A DNA stretch of 64,000 nt from an uncultured Pseudobutyrivibrio sp. (GCA_900546435.1 URCQ01000003.1:66733-130732), one strand, 5' to 3'. Shown: positions 8,782 through 17,311, counted from the first letter of the stretch. Made by a program: numbers and translations. The notes: generated from the sequence alone by a model not told the origin.

Positions 8782-8952
8782 ATGGCATACGTAATTTCTG
8801 ATTCATGTGTAAGCTGTGGAACATGCGAACCTGAATGTCCAGTAGGAGCTATCTCTCAGGGAGACAGCCAGTTCGAAATCGATGGATCTGCTTGTGTTGA
8901 TTGTGGCACATGCGCAGGTGTTTGTCCTACAGGTGCTATCTCTCAGGAGTAA
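8782..8952 (+). CDS. 2x[4Fe-4S] ferredoxin
   Basis: A 56-residue clostridial-type ferredoxin that carries electrons in the cytoplasm. Two CxxCxxCxxxCP cluster motifs are visible (CVSCGTCEPECPVGAI and CVDCGTCAGVCPTGAI), giving all eight ligands. The ATG at 8782 is chosen because TTGGAGGAATTAACA lies before it; the frame's earlier ATG at 8767 lacks a site. It has its own promoter and strong terminator. Confidence 0.97.
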   Translation: MAYVISDSCVSCGTCEPECPVGAISQGDSQFEIDGSACVDCGTCAGVCPTGAISQE

Positions 8953-8986
8953 TCCTAAGATAGTTACATATCACAGACAAAGTAAA

Positions 8987-9016
8987 AGACGTCCGCGTGA
9001 GCGGGCGTCTTTTTTT
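8987..9016 (+). terminator. Terminator after ferredoxin
   Basis: A 10-bp GC-rich stem (8987-8996 with 9001-9010, one G/T wobble), GTGA loop and a run of seven T. Confidence 0.92.
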
Positions 9017-9027
9017 CGTGTACGAAA

Positions 9028-9050
9028 GCAGTCTACGCAACGTAGATTGC
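9028..9050. repeat. Inverted repeat upstream of the XRE-family gene
   Basis: GCAGTCTACG (9028-9037), a CAA loop, then CGTAGATTGC (9041-9050): 10 bp with one wobble. It lies about 50 bases before the XRE gene and next to a weak -35-like TTGCTC. It could be an operator for autoregulation or an RNA hairpin; the sequence does not decide. Confidence 0.4.
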
Positions 9051-9098
9051 TCGGAACCAAGTCCTGTGTTACGCTTCTTATAAGAGGAGGGGCACACT

Positions 9099-9572
9099 AT
9101 GGAGACAAAAGAGTTGGGAATGTTTATAGCGAAAAGGCGTACAGAACTGGGTATGACACAGGCACAACTGGCAGAACGGTTACATGTGACCAATAAGGCA
9201 ATTTCCAAATGGGAAAATGGAAGAGGACTACCGGACATAGCAAATGTAGAAGGATTGGCAGATGTGTTAGACCTGAGCTTGCAGGAATTGATGGAGTGTC
9301 GGATATGCCAGACGGAGGATGAGGCGGAAAATACGGAACAGGCATTGCGGGAAACGCTGGCATTTGCACAGATAAAGATCAAAAAGGCAATCTTTAAATG
9401 TATTCCTGTGATAATGATAGCCTGGGGATTGATGTTTACTTTTGTATATGTTATGTGTATGTATATGGATCTGGGTCAGCATCTGGAGTTGAGAGCAATT
9501 CTCATAGGATTTTTGGTATTGGAGGCTGGTTTGACAGGGAATATATGGAACACACTTGTGAGGAGGGAGTAG
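9099..9572 (+). CDS. XRE-family regulator with C-terminal membrane segments
   Basis: A 157-residue protein. Residues 5-60 are an XRE/Cro HTH (FIAKRRTELGMTQAQLAERL, then NKAISKWENGRGLPDI and LSLQELM). After a charged linker come two hydrophobic stretches (about 105-125 and 133-150) that look like membrane helices, as in other HTH proteins with short membrane tails. ATG after AAGAGGAGGGG. It ends in a terminator shared with mecA. Regulated genes are unknown. Confidence 0.82.
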   Translation: METKELGMFIAKRRTELGMTQAQLAERLHVTNKAISKWENGRGLPDIANVEGLADVLDLSLQELMECRICQTEDEAENTEQALRETLAFAQIKIKKAIFKCIPVIMIAWGLMFTFVYVMCMYMDLGQHLELRAILIGFLVLEAGLTGNIWNTLVRRE

Positions 9573-9578
9573 ATAAAG

Positions 9579-9611
9579 AAAAGGTGATGGATGAAAAATC
9601 CATCACCTTTT
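9579..9611. terminator. Bidirectional terminator between XRE gene and mecA
   Basis: A perfect 14-bp stem (9579-9592 with 9598-9611) bounded by AAAA and TTTT, serving both convergent genes. Confidence 0.93.
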
Positions 9612-9615
9612 GCAT

Positions 9616-10368
9616 TTACAGTTTCGCTAACATACCAAGAGCATCGTCTGGGATGATCAAGGTGTAGTGTTCTTTAAAATAAGCATCCTGTCCGACAGAA
9701 AAATCTGCCTGTGAACCATATTCCGTCAGGATGTTGCAGGCTTTGTTGAATTCAGCAGGTGTGTGTTCACTCTTGCTGATGACAAGATAAAAAATATCAT
9801 CCGAAGGGCTCTTGTATAATGTGTTGCGACCATGATAAAAATCGCCGAGTACATGAGACAATCGGATCAGATCATCCAGAGAAGAGAAAGCAAATAATTT
9901 GATGATGTCTACGGGAACCTCAATGTCTTCTGCGTCCGGTAGATTAGCTTCTGCAGATTTGCCGACGCGTGCAGCGGCCGATTTTGCCTTGGAAAACAGC
10001 GATATAATATCGTCTGCAGCGGTTGGCGGATGCGGCATGTTGTCAACATAATCATCCATGTCGTAGTCATCTTCATCCATATCTTCTGAGAAATGAGAAA
10101 ATCTGGTGTCTAATTCATCTGGATATTCTACTTTCGTCACTATTAATAAAATGGAGTCAGCAGTGAGTGGAACAGCTTCAATCATCAAAGGAATATCCTC
10201 TGCGTCAAAGCCAAATTCATAAGAGGCCTTCTCCATCATTTCACGAAAAAGAGATTTAGCTTTTTCTGTGCCATAGGCGAGTTCGCTTAATTTTAAGTGC
10301 CTGCTATCGAGATCTTCTCTCGTAAGTGTGCAGCGAATCTGGTTATCGTTTACTTTTTCAATTTTCAT
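9616..10368 (-). CDS. mecA: Adaptor protein MecA
   Basis: A 250-residue adaptor that delivers proteins to the ClpCP protease. The N-terminal substrate-binding domain begins MKIEKVNDNQIRCTLTREDL, an acidic linker (about residues 95-125) follows, and the C-terminal ClpC-binding domain (LFAFSSLDDLIRLSHVL) is intact. Length matches the family. The ATG at 10368 follows AAAGGATGTGATCTT. It has its own promoter and a shared terminator. Confidence 0.93.
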   Translation of the reverse strand: MKIEKVNDNQIRCTLTREDLDSRHLKLSELAYGTEKAKSLFREMMEKASYEFGFDAEDIPLMIEAVPLTADSILLIVTKVEYPDELDTRFSHFSEDMDEDDYDMDDYVDNMPHPPTAADDIISLFSKAKSAAARVGKSAEANLPDAEDIEVPVDIIKLFAFSSLDDLIRLSHVLGDFYHGRNTLYKSPSDDIFYLVISKSEHTPAEFNKACNILTEYGSQADFSVGQDAYFKEHYTLIIPDDALGMLAKL

Positions 10369-10415
10369 AAGATCACATCCTTTACAGAAAATTAGGTAAA
10401 CTTATACCTATACAT

Positions 10416-10444
10416 ATTATAAACAATGAAAAAAACAAAGTAAA
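10416..10444 (-). promoter_or_regulatory. Promoter of mecA
   Basis: Minus-strand TTTACT (plus 10439-10444) and a perfect TATAAT (plus 10416-10421) with a 17-bp spacer. Confidence 0.65.
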
Positions 10445-10504
10445 GAAAGCAAGTATTAAAAATGTCTAAATTTGTTAAAAAAGTATAAACAATGTAGAAA
10501 TGCC

Positions 10505-10533
10505 TTGCTTTTTAAAATTCAATTTGCTATAAC
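10505..10533 (+). promoter_or_regulatory. Promoter of the kinase-like gene
   Basis: TTGCTT at 10505-10510 and TATAAC at 10528-10533 with a 17-bp spacer. It lies downstream of the first ATG of the open frame (10472), so it supports the later start at 10577. Confidence 0.7.
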
Positions 10534-10576
10534 GTATGCAAGAGGTGCTTTTCCGGTTCTAGGGAGGAGCAATATA

Positions 10577-11893
10577 ATGTCATATTTTCTATCTGATCGG
10601 TATGAGACGATACGCGTTTTGTATGAATCTACATATACACGGGTCGTGCTCGTCAAGACGATAGATACCGGTGATCTATATGTTATCAAGGGTATTAGAA
10701 AGGACCCGGCCACACCGGAACATTTTTTTCTTGAAGCAAGTCTGCTACAGGATTTGAATCATCCTGGAATTCCCATTCTACATGAAACACAAGAAGACGC
10801 ATCGTTTTTTTATATTGTAGAAGAATATATTTATGGAGATTCTTTAGATCAGTACTTGCTTTATCATCAACACATTTCCCAGGATACATTTTTACAATTT
10901 GCCATGCAGTTGTGCAATATCATGGAATATCTGCATACAAGAAATCCAAATCCAATTTTATATTTGGATTTAAAACCGGAACATATTATAGTATGCGGCA
11001 ACCAGTTGAAATTAATCGACTTTGGCATTGCAAAGATTCTTACCAGTTCGGGAAATGATTTCCAAAATTTTGGAACAAAAAAATATGCTGCACCAGAACA
11101 AAGGCACGGAGGTGCGGTGGACGAAAGAACCGATATTTATGCCGTTGGTAAAATCCTATCTTATATGCTTTTGTTTTTGCCAATCAAGAGTAGAATCGTA
11201 TGCTTTCCGTTGATCGCAAGGACTCTTTGCTACGATAAAAAAAGGCGCATCACAAGCATAAGTCGCCTACAGAATCGCCTGCAAAGGATACAGCAAAAAA
11301 ACAAAAAAGAAAAGAAGAACAAAAAGCATCTCTTAAAACGTATTGCCGTTGTAGGAAACGAAGAAGGTGTGGGTTGTACACATGTGGCGGTGGCGCTGGT
11401 CTGCTATTTGAACCAGGCGGGGTTTTACGCGTATTACAAGAATGAGTCAGAACAGCCTATATTAGAGCGCATGCTGCAACAGGATATAGCTTGTATCAGA
11501 CAGGATGGATTTATATATCACGAGTTTTTCCGAGGCTGTCTTACCTATGGCCCAGCAGTTGCAAAAAGTGAACTTTTGGAAGGAATACAAGTTGTGGATC
11601 GAGGATGCAAAGAGGATGACATGGCAGGTGCGACTATCTATGTCTGCAGTGGAAGAATCTGGCAGAAACGACCATCCGATGCGGTATGGGCGACACGAAA
11701 AAATACAATTATCGTAGGAAATCATTTTTCACGTTATGATGCAAAAACATGTGCACGGGTATGGAAACGACGTGTGTATTTGTTTCCTTATCAGCCGGAT
11801 CCGTTTCATGCAACATGGGCAGTACGAAGACTTTTTTCAAGCATGCTAAAAAAGGAGTTGTTATGTGAAAAAGAAAAGCAGATGGATACATAA
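10577..11893 (+). CDS. Ser/Thr-kinase-like protein fused to a P-loop-like domain
   Basis: A 438-residue protein. The N-terminal half is a protein-kinase fold: the beta-3 lysine (LYVIKGIRK), catalytic loop YLDLKPEHI (Asp131), DFG (LIDFGIAK) and GTKKYAAPEQ. The HRD histidine is Tyr and the loop asparagine is His136, so activity is possible but not assured. A basic linker (about 235-255) leads to a second domain starting RIAVVGNEEGVGCTH, a MinD/ParA-like Walker A in which the catalytic lysine is Cys. The next gene has the same motif. ATG 10577 follows GGGAGGAGC and a good promoter. There is no transmembrane helix or PASTA domain. Confidence 0.8.
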   Translation: MSYFLSDRYETIRVLYESTYTRVVLVKTIDTGDLYVIKGIRKDPATPEHFFLEASLLQDLNHPGIPILHETQEDASFFYIVEEYIYGDSLDQYLLYHQHISQDTFLQFAMQLCNIMEYLHTRNPNPILYLDLKPEHIIVCGNQLKLIDFGIAKILTSSGNDFQNFGTKKYAAPEQRHGGAVDERTDIYAVGKILSYMLLFLPIKSRIVCFPLIARTLCYDKKRRITSISRLQNRLQRIQQKNKKEKKNKKHLLKRIAVVGNEEGVGCTHVAVALVCYLNQAGFYAYYKNESEQPILERMLQQDIACIRQDGFIYHEFFRGCLTYGPAVAKSELLEGIQVVDRGCKEDDMAGATIYVCSGRIWQKRPSDAVWATRKNTIIVGNHFSRYDAKTCARVWKRRVYLFPYQPDPFHATWAVRRLFSSMLKKELLCEKEKQMDT

Positions 11894-12464
11894 AAAGATT
11901 ATGGGGTTTTACGGAACAAAAGAAGGTGTTGGATGTACGCATCTGGCACTTAGCGTGGCTAACTACCTGCATTCTGTAGAAAAATGGAAGGTACTGTATC
12001 TGGAAATGGGGAAATTCAGTCAGTTATATCCATTGATGCAGCAACAGCTGGTAGCATACGAAGATGTGATTCTTTATCCGTATCTTGGTGTGCAGTATTT
12101 GATTTGCCCGACAGAAAAAGAAGCGATGCGGCAATGCGGGAAGTTTGACGGCATAGTAGTTATTGACTTTGGTGTCTGGGGAGAAACATTAAAAAAACTG
12201 CAAGGTATCTGTCAGCGGAATGTGGTGCTGGGAGGTATACAGCGATGGGAGCATGAGGTATATGTAACCTGTATCAATAAGAATAAAAAAAGAAACGACA
12301 TGGCGCAAATGGAATACTATAGCAGGCAAGTCGAAGGCTCGTTGCAGGTCTCCTTTTATAAAGAACATCATGTGTGGATACGTCCGGTGCCACAGATAGC
12401 AGATCCTTTTGCATTAAAGAAAAAAGATATTGTTTTTTTAGAACAATGGTTACGCACAAAATAG
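11865..12464 (+). CDS. Stand-alone P-loop-like protein, sister of the kinase C-terminal domain
   Basis: A 199-residue protein beginning with a basic leader, then MGFYGTKEGVGCTHLALSVANYL, which looks like the ParA/MinD deviant Walker A (KGGxGKT) with Cys in place of the second Lys and His after Thr. A hydrophobic strand (GIVVIDFGVWG) sits where Walker B would be. It resembles the C-terminal domain of the preceding protein. GTG 11865 is the start, after AAAGGAGTTGTTAT, and the gene overlaps the kinase gene by 29 bases, so they are translationally coupled. Function unknown; the lost lysine argues against normal ATP hydrolysis. Confidence 0.7.
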   Translation: MKKKSRWIHKKIMGFYGTKEGVGCTHLALSVANYLHSVEKWKVLYLEMGKFSQLYPLMQQQLVAYEDVILYPYLGVQYLICPTEKEAMRQCGKFDGIVVIDFGVWGETLKKLQGICQRNVVLGGIQRWEHEVYVTCINKNKKRNDMAQMEYYSRQVEGSLQVSFYKEHHVWIRPVPQIADPFALKKKDIVFLEQWLRTK

Positions 12465-12581
12465 CAGGAAAAGGAGGAGATAAAGCAAAAAAGGAATAAG
12501 AAACACGTTGAAAAAAGATGTTACTTTTGTTTGGAAGGAAACAACAATGCTTAATTTAAGGTTATAAACGAAAAAAGATGA

Positions 12582-12614
12582 GGGCGTATCTATGGTAGAT
12601 GCGCCCTGTTTTGT
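12582..12614 (+). terminator. Terminator after the kinase-like operon
   Basis: An 11-bp stem (12582-12592 with 12596-12606, one wobble), TGG loop, then TGTTTTG. The stretch 12465-12581 before it holds no convincing gene. Confidence 0.8.
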
Positions 12615-12635
12615 GCGTTCTATCGGCGCTGCATG

Positions 12636-12665
12636 ATGACATCTGTCGTCGAAATGTGCTATAAT
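12636..12665 (+). promoter_or_regulatory. Promoter of the GH18 gene
   Basis: ATGACA at 12636-12641 and a perfect TATAAT at 12660-12665 with an 18-bp spacer, 38 bases before the ATG. Confidence 0.65.
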
Positions 12666-12703
12666 AAATCAAATTATGCAGACAAATACCATTGGAGGAT
12701 GGC

Positions 12704-14461
12704 ATGGACAAGAGAAATAGAAAAAGAACAACAGGTACAGGGACAAAACGTAATCGCAGAAATCAGCAGATTCCTAATCATATTTATTTGCTGGCAATTG
12801 CTATTTTATTATTTGTGGTTCTTGGAATGGTATTTCTGATTCGCCGATATACACCAACACGGGAGCATATGAGTCTGTCGGAATTTTTTGTTTTGAAAGA
12901 AGAAAATGAGGCAGCAGTTATCTTAAACGGTGAATACAAGGAAGTGACGGAAACGGATGATACCATTCATGCAATTGCAACTGATCAGGGTGTTTACCTG
13001 GAGATTGGTTTTTTGAAAGCGGCATTGGACGATGGATATGTTTATGACACAACAGAAAGTGTTCTTCGTTATGTAACAGATCAGGATGTGATTTCAGCGT
13101 CTTTGAATAGTGAAGCATATACCGTTGGGAAAGCACGCGAGAGTCTGGGAAAAGATGTTGTGGTTTCACAAAATGGAGCATATTTTGTATCCGCGGATTT
13201 TGTGAAATTATACACGGATATGTCCTATGAACTGTTTGAGAACCCAAATCGTGTGGTTATAGAAACAGCAGGCTATGAAAAGAAGGTGGCAACGTTAAAG
13301 CGTGATGTTGCACTGCGACGTTTTGGTGGTGTAAAAAGCTTGATTTTAAAGGACGCAAGCAAGGGAGATCGGGTTACCGTTCTTGAAGATTATGGCAAGT
13401 GGAGCCATGTGTTGACAGAGGATGGTGTTTTGGCATGTGTACAGAATAAGCGTATGTCAAAGGCGGAAACACAGACGGTTGCCTGCAATCTCGAGGAACG
13501 TACCTATCACCACATTACCGTAAAAGATCCGATTATTATGGGATGGCATCAGGTGACAAGCCAGGCTGCAAATGGGAATGTGTCTAAGATGGTTGCCGGA
13601 ACGGATTTGAATGTTATTTCGCCGACGTGGTTTTCACTCAGCGATAATCAGGGAAATATCAGAAGTCTGGCAAGCAGTGAATATGTGACATATTGTCATG
13701 AAAACAATATACAGGTATGGGGATTGGTCAGTAATCTGGAAAATAAAAATGTAGATACAACAACCGTGCTCAATACAACATCGTATCGTGACAATTTGGT
13801 CAACAACTTAATTACACAGGCAATTTCGTATAATCTGGATGGCATCAATGTGGATATGGAAGCATTGAGCGTTGCTGCAAAAGATGGTTATATTGAATTT
13901 ATCAAGGAACTGTCAATCAAGTGCGAAAAGAATGACATTATTTTATCGGTTGATAATTATGTGCCGACGGATTCCACAGCATTTTATAATCGAAGTGTAC
14001 AAGCAGATTACGCAGACTATATTGCAGTTATGGCTTACGATGAACATTATGCCGGTGGGGATGAGGCAGGCTCTGTGGCGTCTATTGGATTTGTAGAAAA
14101 AGGTGTGTCAGATACACTTGATGAAGTGCCGGCAGAACAGATCATATTGGGAATGCCATTTTATGCGCGTGTCTGGGCTTCGTCAGAAACCGGAATTACA
14201 AGTTCAGCATATGGCATGGAAGATATGCAGGCGTTCTTACAGCGCAATCAGGCGACAAGTACCTGGTCTGAGGAAGATGGTCAGTATTATGCTGAGTTTA
14301 CAGAAAAGGGTACAACCTATATGGCATGGACTGAAGATGCCACTTCTCTTTCTAAGAAATTAGATGTTATGAAGGAGAATAAACTAGCGGGAGCGGCATT
14401 CTGGAAGTTGGGATTTGAATCAAAGGATGTCTGGCAGACCATCGAGAATTACTTCAAATAA
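12704..14461 (+). CDS. Membrane-anchored GH18-family protein with SH3-like segment
   Basis: A 585-residue extracytoplasmic protein. A basic start is followed by one membrane helix (about residues 27-46), so it is anchored as type II. A mid-region (about 205-250) resembles a bacterial SH3 domain (ASKGDRVTVLEDYGKWSHV). The C-terminal GH18 barrel has the DGxxxDxE motif: Asp379, Asp384 and the catalytic acid Glu386 (DGINVDMEAL). GH18 enzymes of this YaaH-like kind usually act on peptidoglycan or chitin-like glycans; the substrate here is inferred to be peptidoglycan because an amidase gene follows. ATG 12704 is chosen after TTGGAGGATGGC rather than the upstream TTG at 12692. Confidence 0.88.
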   Translation: MDKRNRKRTTGTGTKRNRRNQQIPNHIYLLAIAILLFVVLGMVFLIRRYTPTREHMSLSEFFVLKEENEAAVILNGEYKEVTETDDTIHAIATDQGVYLEIGFLKAALDDGYVYDTTESVLRYVTDQDVISASLNSEAYTVGKARESLGKDVVVSQNGAYFVSADFVKLYTDMSYELFENPNRVVIETAGYEKKVATLKRDVALRRFGGVKSLILKDASKGDRVTVLEDYGKWSHVLTEDGVLACVQNKRMSKAETQTVACNLEERTYHHITVKDPIIMGWHQVTSQAANGNVSKMVAGTDLNVISPTWFSLSDNQGNIRSLASSEYVTYCHENNIQVWGLVSNLENKNVDTTTVLNTTSYRDNLVNNLITQAISYNLDGINVDMEALSVAAKDGYIEFIKELSIKCEKNDIILSVDNYVPTDSTAFYNRSVQADYADYIAVMAYDEHYAGGDEAGSVASIGFVEKGVSDTLDEVPAEQIILGMPFYARVWASSETGITSSAYGMEDMQAFLQRNQATSTWSEEDGQYYAEFTEKGTTYMAWTEDATSLSKKLDVMKENKLAGAAFWKLGFESKDVWQTIENYFK

Positions 14462-14526
14462 AACATGAGATTGTCATTACATATTTCTATTTTGTCACCA
14501 TATATTATAAAAAAACGGGTGATGAT

Positions 14527-15219
14527 ATGAAACGTAAAATAGAAATGGTAATGGCAGTCTTTTTTATTGCCATTAGTCTTATGGCAAGTGTATGGGGTGT
14601 ATCTGTGGTATCGGCAAAGAAAACAGCAAAAAACCTGCGCGTGGTCATTGATCCCGGTCATGGAGGAAGTGATCCCGGAAAAGTTGCGGTAGATGGAACA
14701 ATGGAAAAAGATGTCAATTTACAAATTGCACTTGCCTTAGGACAATATTTAAAGAAGCATGGCGTAGACGTGTATTATACACGCGAGAGCGACTGTACAC
14801 TTTGTCAGGAGGAGGGCGGAAGTAAAAAAGCGCGGGATTTGCAAAAGCGATGTCAGATTGTGGAACACTGTAAGCCGGATATGACAATCAGCATTCATCA
14901 GAATAGTTACCCGGATGCATCTGTATGTGGGGCGCAGGTGTTTTATTACAGTACGTCGGAAAAGAGCAGAATTTTAGCGGAGAGTATACAAGAAACATTG
15001 GTGGCAATGGTTGATGCATCCAATCATAGAAAAGCAAAGGCAAATGATAGTTACTATATGCTGCGAAAAACGATCAGTCCTACGGTAATTGTGGAATGCG
15101 GATTTTTGAGCAATGAAAAGGAATGTCAAAATTTACAGGATGAAAAGTACCAGCAAAAAATTGTCAAGGCAATCTATGAGGGGATGATTCGCTATGTGCA
15201 AATGGAAAATGGTGGATAG
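14527..15219 (+). CDS. N-acetylmuramoyl-L-alanine amidase (Amidase_3)
   Basis: A 230-residue secreted, zinc-dependent amidase that cuts between N-acetylmuramic acid and the stem peptide. The signal peptide or anchor is about residues 8-30. Zinc and catalytic residues are in place: His in VVIDPGHGGSDPG, Glu in TMEKDVNLQIAL, His in ISIHQNSYPDA and the catalytic Glu in VIVECGFLSN. The length resembles CwlD of sporulating Firmicutes, though sporulation use is not shown. ATG with GGTGATGAT just before. It lies 65 bases after the GH18 gene and may be co-transcribed with it. Confidence 0.92.
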   Translation: MKRKIEMVMAVFFIAISLMASVWGVSVVSAKKTAKNLRVVIDPGHGGSDPGKVAVDGTMEKDVNLQIALALGQYLKKHGVDVYYTRESDCTLCQEEGGSKKARDLQKRCQIVEHCKPDMTISIHQNSYPDASVCGAQVFYYSTSEKSRILAESIQETLVAMVDASNHRKAKANDSYYMLRKTISPTVIVECGFLSNEKECQNLQDEKYQQKIVKAIYEGMIRYVQMENGG

Positions 15220-15228
15220 CGTTTTTTG

Positions 15229-15256
15229 TTGTGTAATTCATGAAAAGTGATATAAT
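15229..15256 (+). promoter_or_regulatory. Promoter at the head of the sua5-atp unit
   Basis: TTGTGT at 15229-15234 and a perfect TATAAT at 15251-15256, 16-bp spacer. The -10 ends only 7 bases before the preferred sua5 ATG, so the mRNA leader would be very short or absent. Confidence 0.55.
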
Positions 15257-15263
15257 GGGGACT

Positions 15264-16313
15264 ATGGAAACGAAAGTATTTGTGGTTCGAGACAATTACA
15301 TAAAAGATGAGGAACTTAAGGAAGCATCGGCAGTGATTCGTAGTGGTGGGTTGGTTGCATTTCCGACAGAGACGGTATACGGATTAGGAGGCGATGCGAC
15401 GAATCCGGAAGCTTCTCGCAAGATATACGCAGCAAAGGGTCGTCCATCGGATAACCCTTTGATTGTTCATATAGCAGATTTTTCGCAGTTGAGGAATATT
15501 GTGGCAGAAGTACCACAGGAAGCAGAGAAGCTGGCGGAAGCATTTTGGCCGGGACCACTTACGATGATTTTGCGTAAAAATGATGTGATTCCTTATGAGA
15601 CAACGGGCGGATTGGATACGGTAGCGATTCGTATGCCATCCCATCCGGTGGCAAGAGCTTTTTTGCAGGATAGTGGCTGTATGATAGCGGCACCGAGTGC
15701 GAATACTTCTGGAAGACCGAGTCCAACGACGGCACAGCATGTGTGGGAAGATTTGCATGGAAAGATTGAAATCCTTTTGGATGGAGGTCCGGTAGGCATT
15801 GGTATTGAATCGACGATTGTTGACCTTTCAGAAGAAAGACCGATGATTTTGCGACCGGGATTTATCACACAAGAGATGCTGTCGGCTGTATTAGGTGATG
15901 TTGGTATGGATCCGGGGCTTGCTTCAGAAAATAGCAAGCAGCCACCGAAAGCGCCGGGGATGCGCTATCGCCATTATGCACCAAAGGCGGACCTTACCTT
16001 GGTAGAGGGAACCATGGAAGAGGTTATTTCTAAGATCAATGCGTTGACAAGAGAAGCACAGGCAATGGGGAAGTCTGTGGGGGTACTTGCAACGGAAGAA
16101 AATAAAGATCGTTATGTAGCAGATCATGTGATTGTCATTGGACAGAGACAGGATGAGGCAGAGATTGCCAGACATTTATTTGATGTGCTGCGACAATTCG
16201 ACGATTTACAGGTAGATCTCATCTACTCAGAAAGCTTTGTTGCAGCAGGCGTAGGACAGGCAATTATGAATCGTTTGCTCAAGGCTGCAGGCCATAAACG
16301 GATTTTTGTATAA
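15264..16313 (+). CDS. sua5: L-threonylcarbamoyladenylate synthase (Sua5)
   Basis: A 349-residue enzyme that makes threonylcarbamoyl-AMP from threonine, bicarbonate and ATP for the t6A37 tRNA modification. The YrdC domain (GGLVAFPTETVYGLGGDA, KGRPSDNPLIVHI, AAPSANTSGRPSPT) is complete and is followed by the Sua5-specific C-terminal domain (APGMRYRHYAPKADL). I prefer ATG 15264 (METKVFVV), the normal family N terminus; the upstream ATG at 15240 lies ahead of the likely -10 box. In Bacillus the homologue ywlC also sits upstream of ywlE and the atp operon, so this neighbourhood is conserved. Confidence 0.92.
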   Translation: METKVFVVRDNYIKDEELKEASAVIRSGGLVAFPTETVYGLGGDATNPEASRKIYAAKGRPSDNPLIVHIADFSQLRNIVAEVPQEAEKLAEAFWPGPLTMILRKNDVIPYETTGGLDTVAIRMPSHPVARAFLQDSGCMIAAPSANTSGRPSPTTAQHVWEDLHGKIEILLDGGPVGIGIESTIVDLSEERPMILRPGFITQEMLSAVLGDVGMDPGLASENSKQPPKAPGMRYRHYAPKADLTLVEGTMEEVISKINALTREAQAMGKSVGVLATEENKDRYVADHVIVIGQRQDEAEIARHLFDVLRQFDDLQVDLIYSESFVAAGVGQAIMNRLLKAAGHKRIFV

Positions 16314-16341
16314 GGGATACTTTTTGGGAGAAGAAACAACT

Positions 16342-16815
16342 ATGGAGCATATAAAACGTGTGATTTTTGCTGCGGGAAGCGGGACATCCAGAGCACCAAT
16401 GGCAGCAGCAATCATGAAGCAGATGGCAGAAGGAATGGGCATCGATGTCTTATCAAGAGGCGTTGTTGTACTTTTTCCAGAACCGATGAATCAGAAGACA
16501 GAAGCGGTGTTGATTAGTAATGGCATCGCACCGGATAATTTCGCAGCGGAACAATTGACCGACGCAGATATCATACCGGATACATTGATTCTTACCATGG
16601 AAGAGTCACAGCGACGTAAAGTGATAGATGAAATAGCAGGAGCAAACGAGGAAAACACATTTGTTCTTTCTACGTTTGTAGGAGATGAGATTGAAGTAGT
16701 CGATCCTTATGGCGCGTCGTTACAGACATATGGACTTTGCTTTGAGGTGCTAAAAAAATCAATAGAAAAGCTATTGGTAAAGTTACAGCATATGGATGAA
16801 GGGGGAGCGGAATGA
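16342..16815 (+). CDS. LMW-phosphatase fold protein without the catalytic cysteine
   Basis: A 157-residue protein in the position of ywlE (arginine/tyrosine phosphatase) between sua5 and the atp operon. The expected P-loop CX5R(S/T) reads AGSGTSRA (segment VIFAAGSGTSRAPMAAAIMK), so the nucleophilic Cys is Ala while the loop Arg is kept. The late DP-Tyr-Gly motif (VDPYGASLQTY) with its general-acid Asp is present. A catalytically dead, possibly ligand-binding, member is the direct reading. ATG 16342 follows GGGAGAAGAAACAACT; the upstream in-frame ATG at 16306 overlaps sua5. It overlaps the next gene by 4 bases. Confidence 0.8.
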   Translation: MEHIKRVIFAAGSGTSRAPMAAAIMKQMAEGMGIDVLSRGVVVLFPEPMNQKTEAVLISNGIAPDNFAAEQLTDADIIPDTLILTMEESQRRKVIDEIAGANEENTFVLSTFVGDEIEVVDPYGASLQTYGLCFEVLKKSIEKLLVKLQHMDEGGAE

Positions 16816-17297
16816 GCGATAAGAGAGAGAATTACATCAGCTGGGATGAATATTTTATGGGCGTAGCCATGCTTTCTGCGATGCGGTCCAAGGATCCACA
16901 TACACAAGTGGGAGCATGTATCGTCAGTGATGACCACAAGATTTTGTCCATGGGATATAATGGATTCCCGATGGGCTGTTCGGATGATGATTTCCCGTGG
17001 TGTAGAGAGGGAGAACCATACGATAACAAGTATTTTTATACAACGCATAGCGAATTGAATGCCATTTTAAATTATCGCGGTGGTAGTCTAGATGGTTCTA
17101 CCCTTTATGTATCGCTGTTCCCTTGTAATGAGTGTGCCAAGGCAATCATTCAATCAGGAATTCGCCGTATTGTGTATGATCAGGATAAATATGAGCATAC
17201 GCCGGCAGTTATGGCATCTAAGCGTATGTTGCGTGCGGCAGGGGTAGAGTTTTACAAGTATGAACATACGGGGCGTGAAATTTCTATTTTATTGTAG
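16812..17297 (+). CDS. dCMP deaminase family protein
   Basis: A 161-residue zinc enzyme of the ComEB/dCMP-deaminase family, which turns dCMP into dUMP for thymidylate supply. The zinc site is complete: HSELNAIL (His and catalytic Glu) and PCNECAKAI (two Cys). Length fits the family. ATGA overlap with the gene before shows translational coupling. Its substrate could differ within the family. Confidence 0.92.
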   Translation: MSDKRENYISWDEYFMGVAMLSAMRSKDPHTQVGACIVSDDHKILSMGYNGFPMGCSDDDFPWCREGEPYDNKYFYTTHSELNAILNYRGGSLDGSTLYVSLFPCNECAKAIIQSGIRRIVYDQDKYEHTPAVMASKRMLRAAGVEFYKYEHTGREISILL

Positions 17298-17311
17298 TTT
17301 TAGGAGAAGAT

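Noticed and set aside
10472..10576. Longer N terminus for the kinase-like protein from ATG 10472
   Set aside because: The best promoter (10505-10533) lies downstream of that ATG, and a strong ribosome-binding site precedes ATG 10577.
12508..12567. A 19-codon frame from TTG 12508 in the gap after the kinase-like operon
   Set aside because: Too short, poor spacing to AAGGAA and no conservation evidence.
14462..14526. Two TTGTCA boxes before the amidase gene as a promoter
   Set aside because: Neither has a -10 at acceptable spacing; co-transcription with the GH18 gene is as likely.
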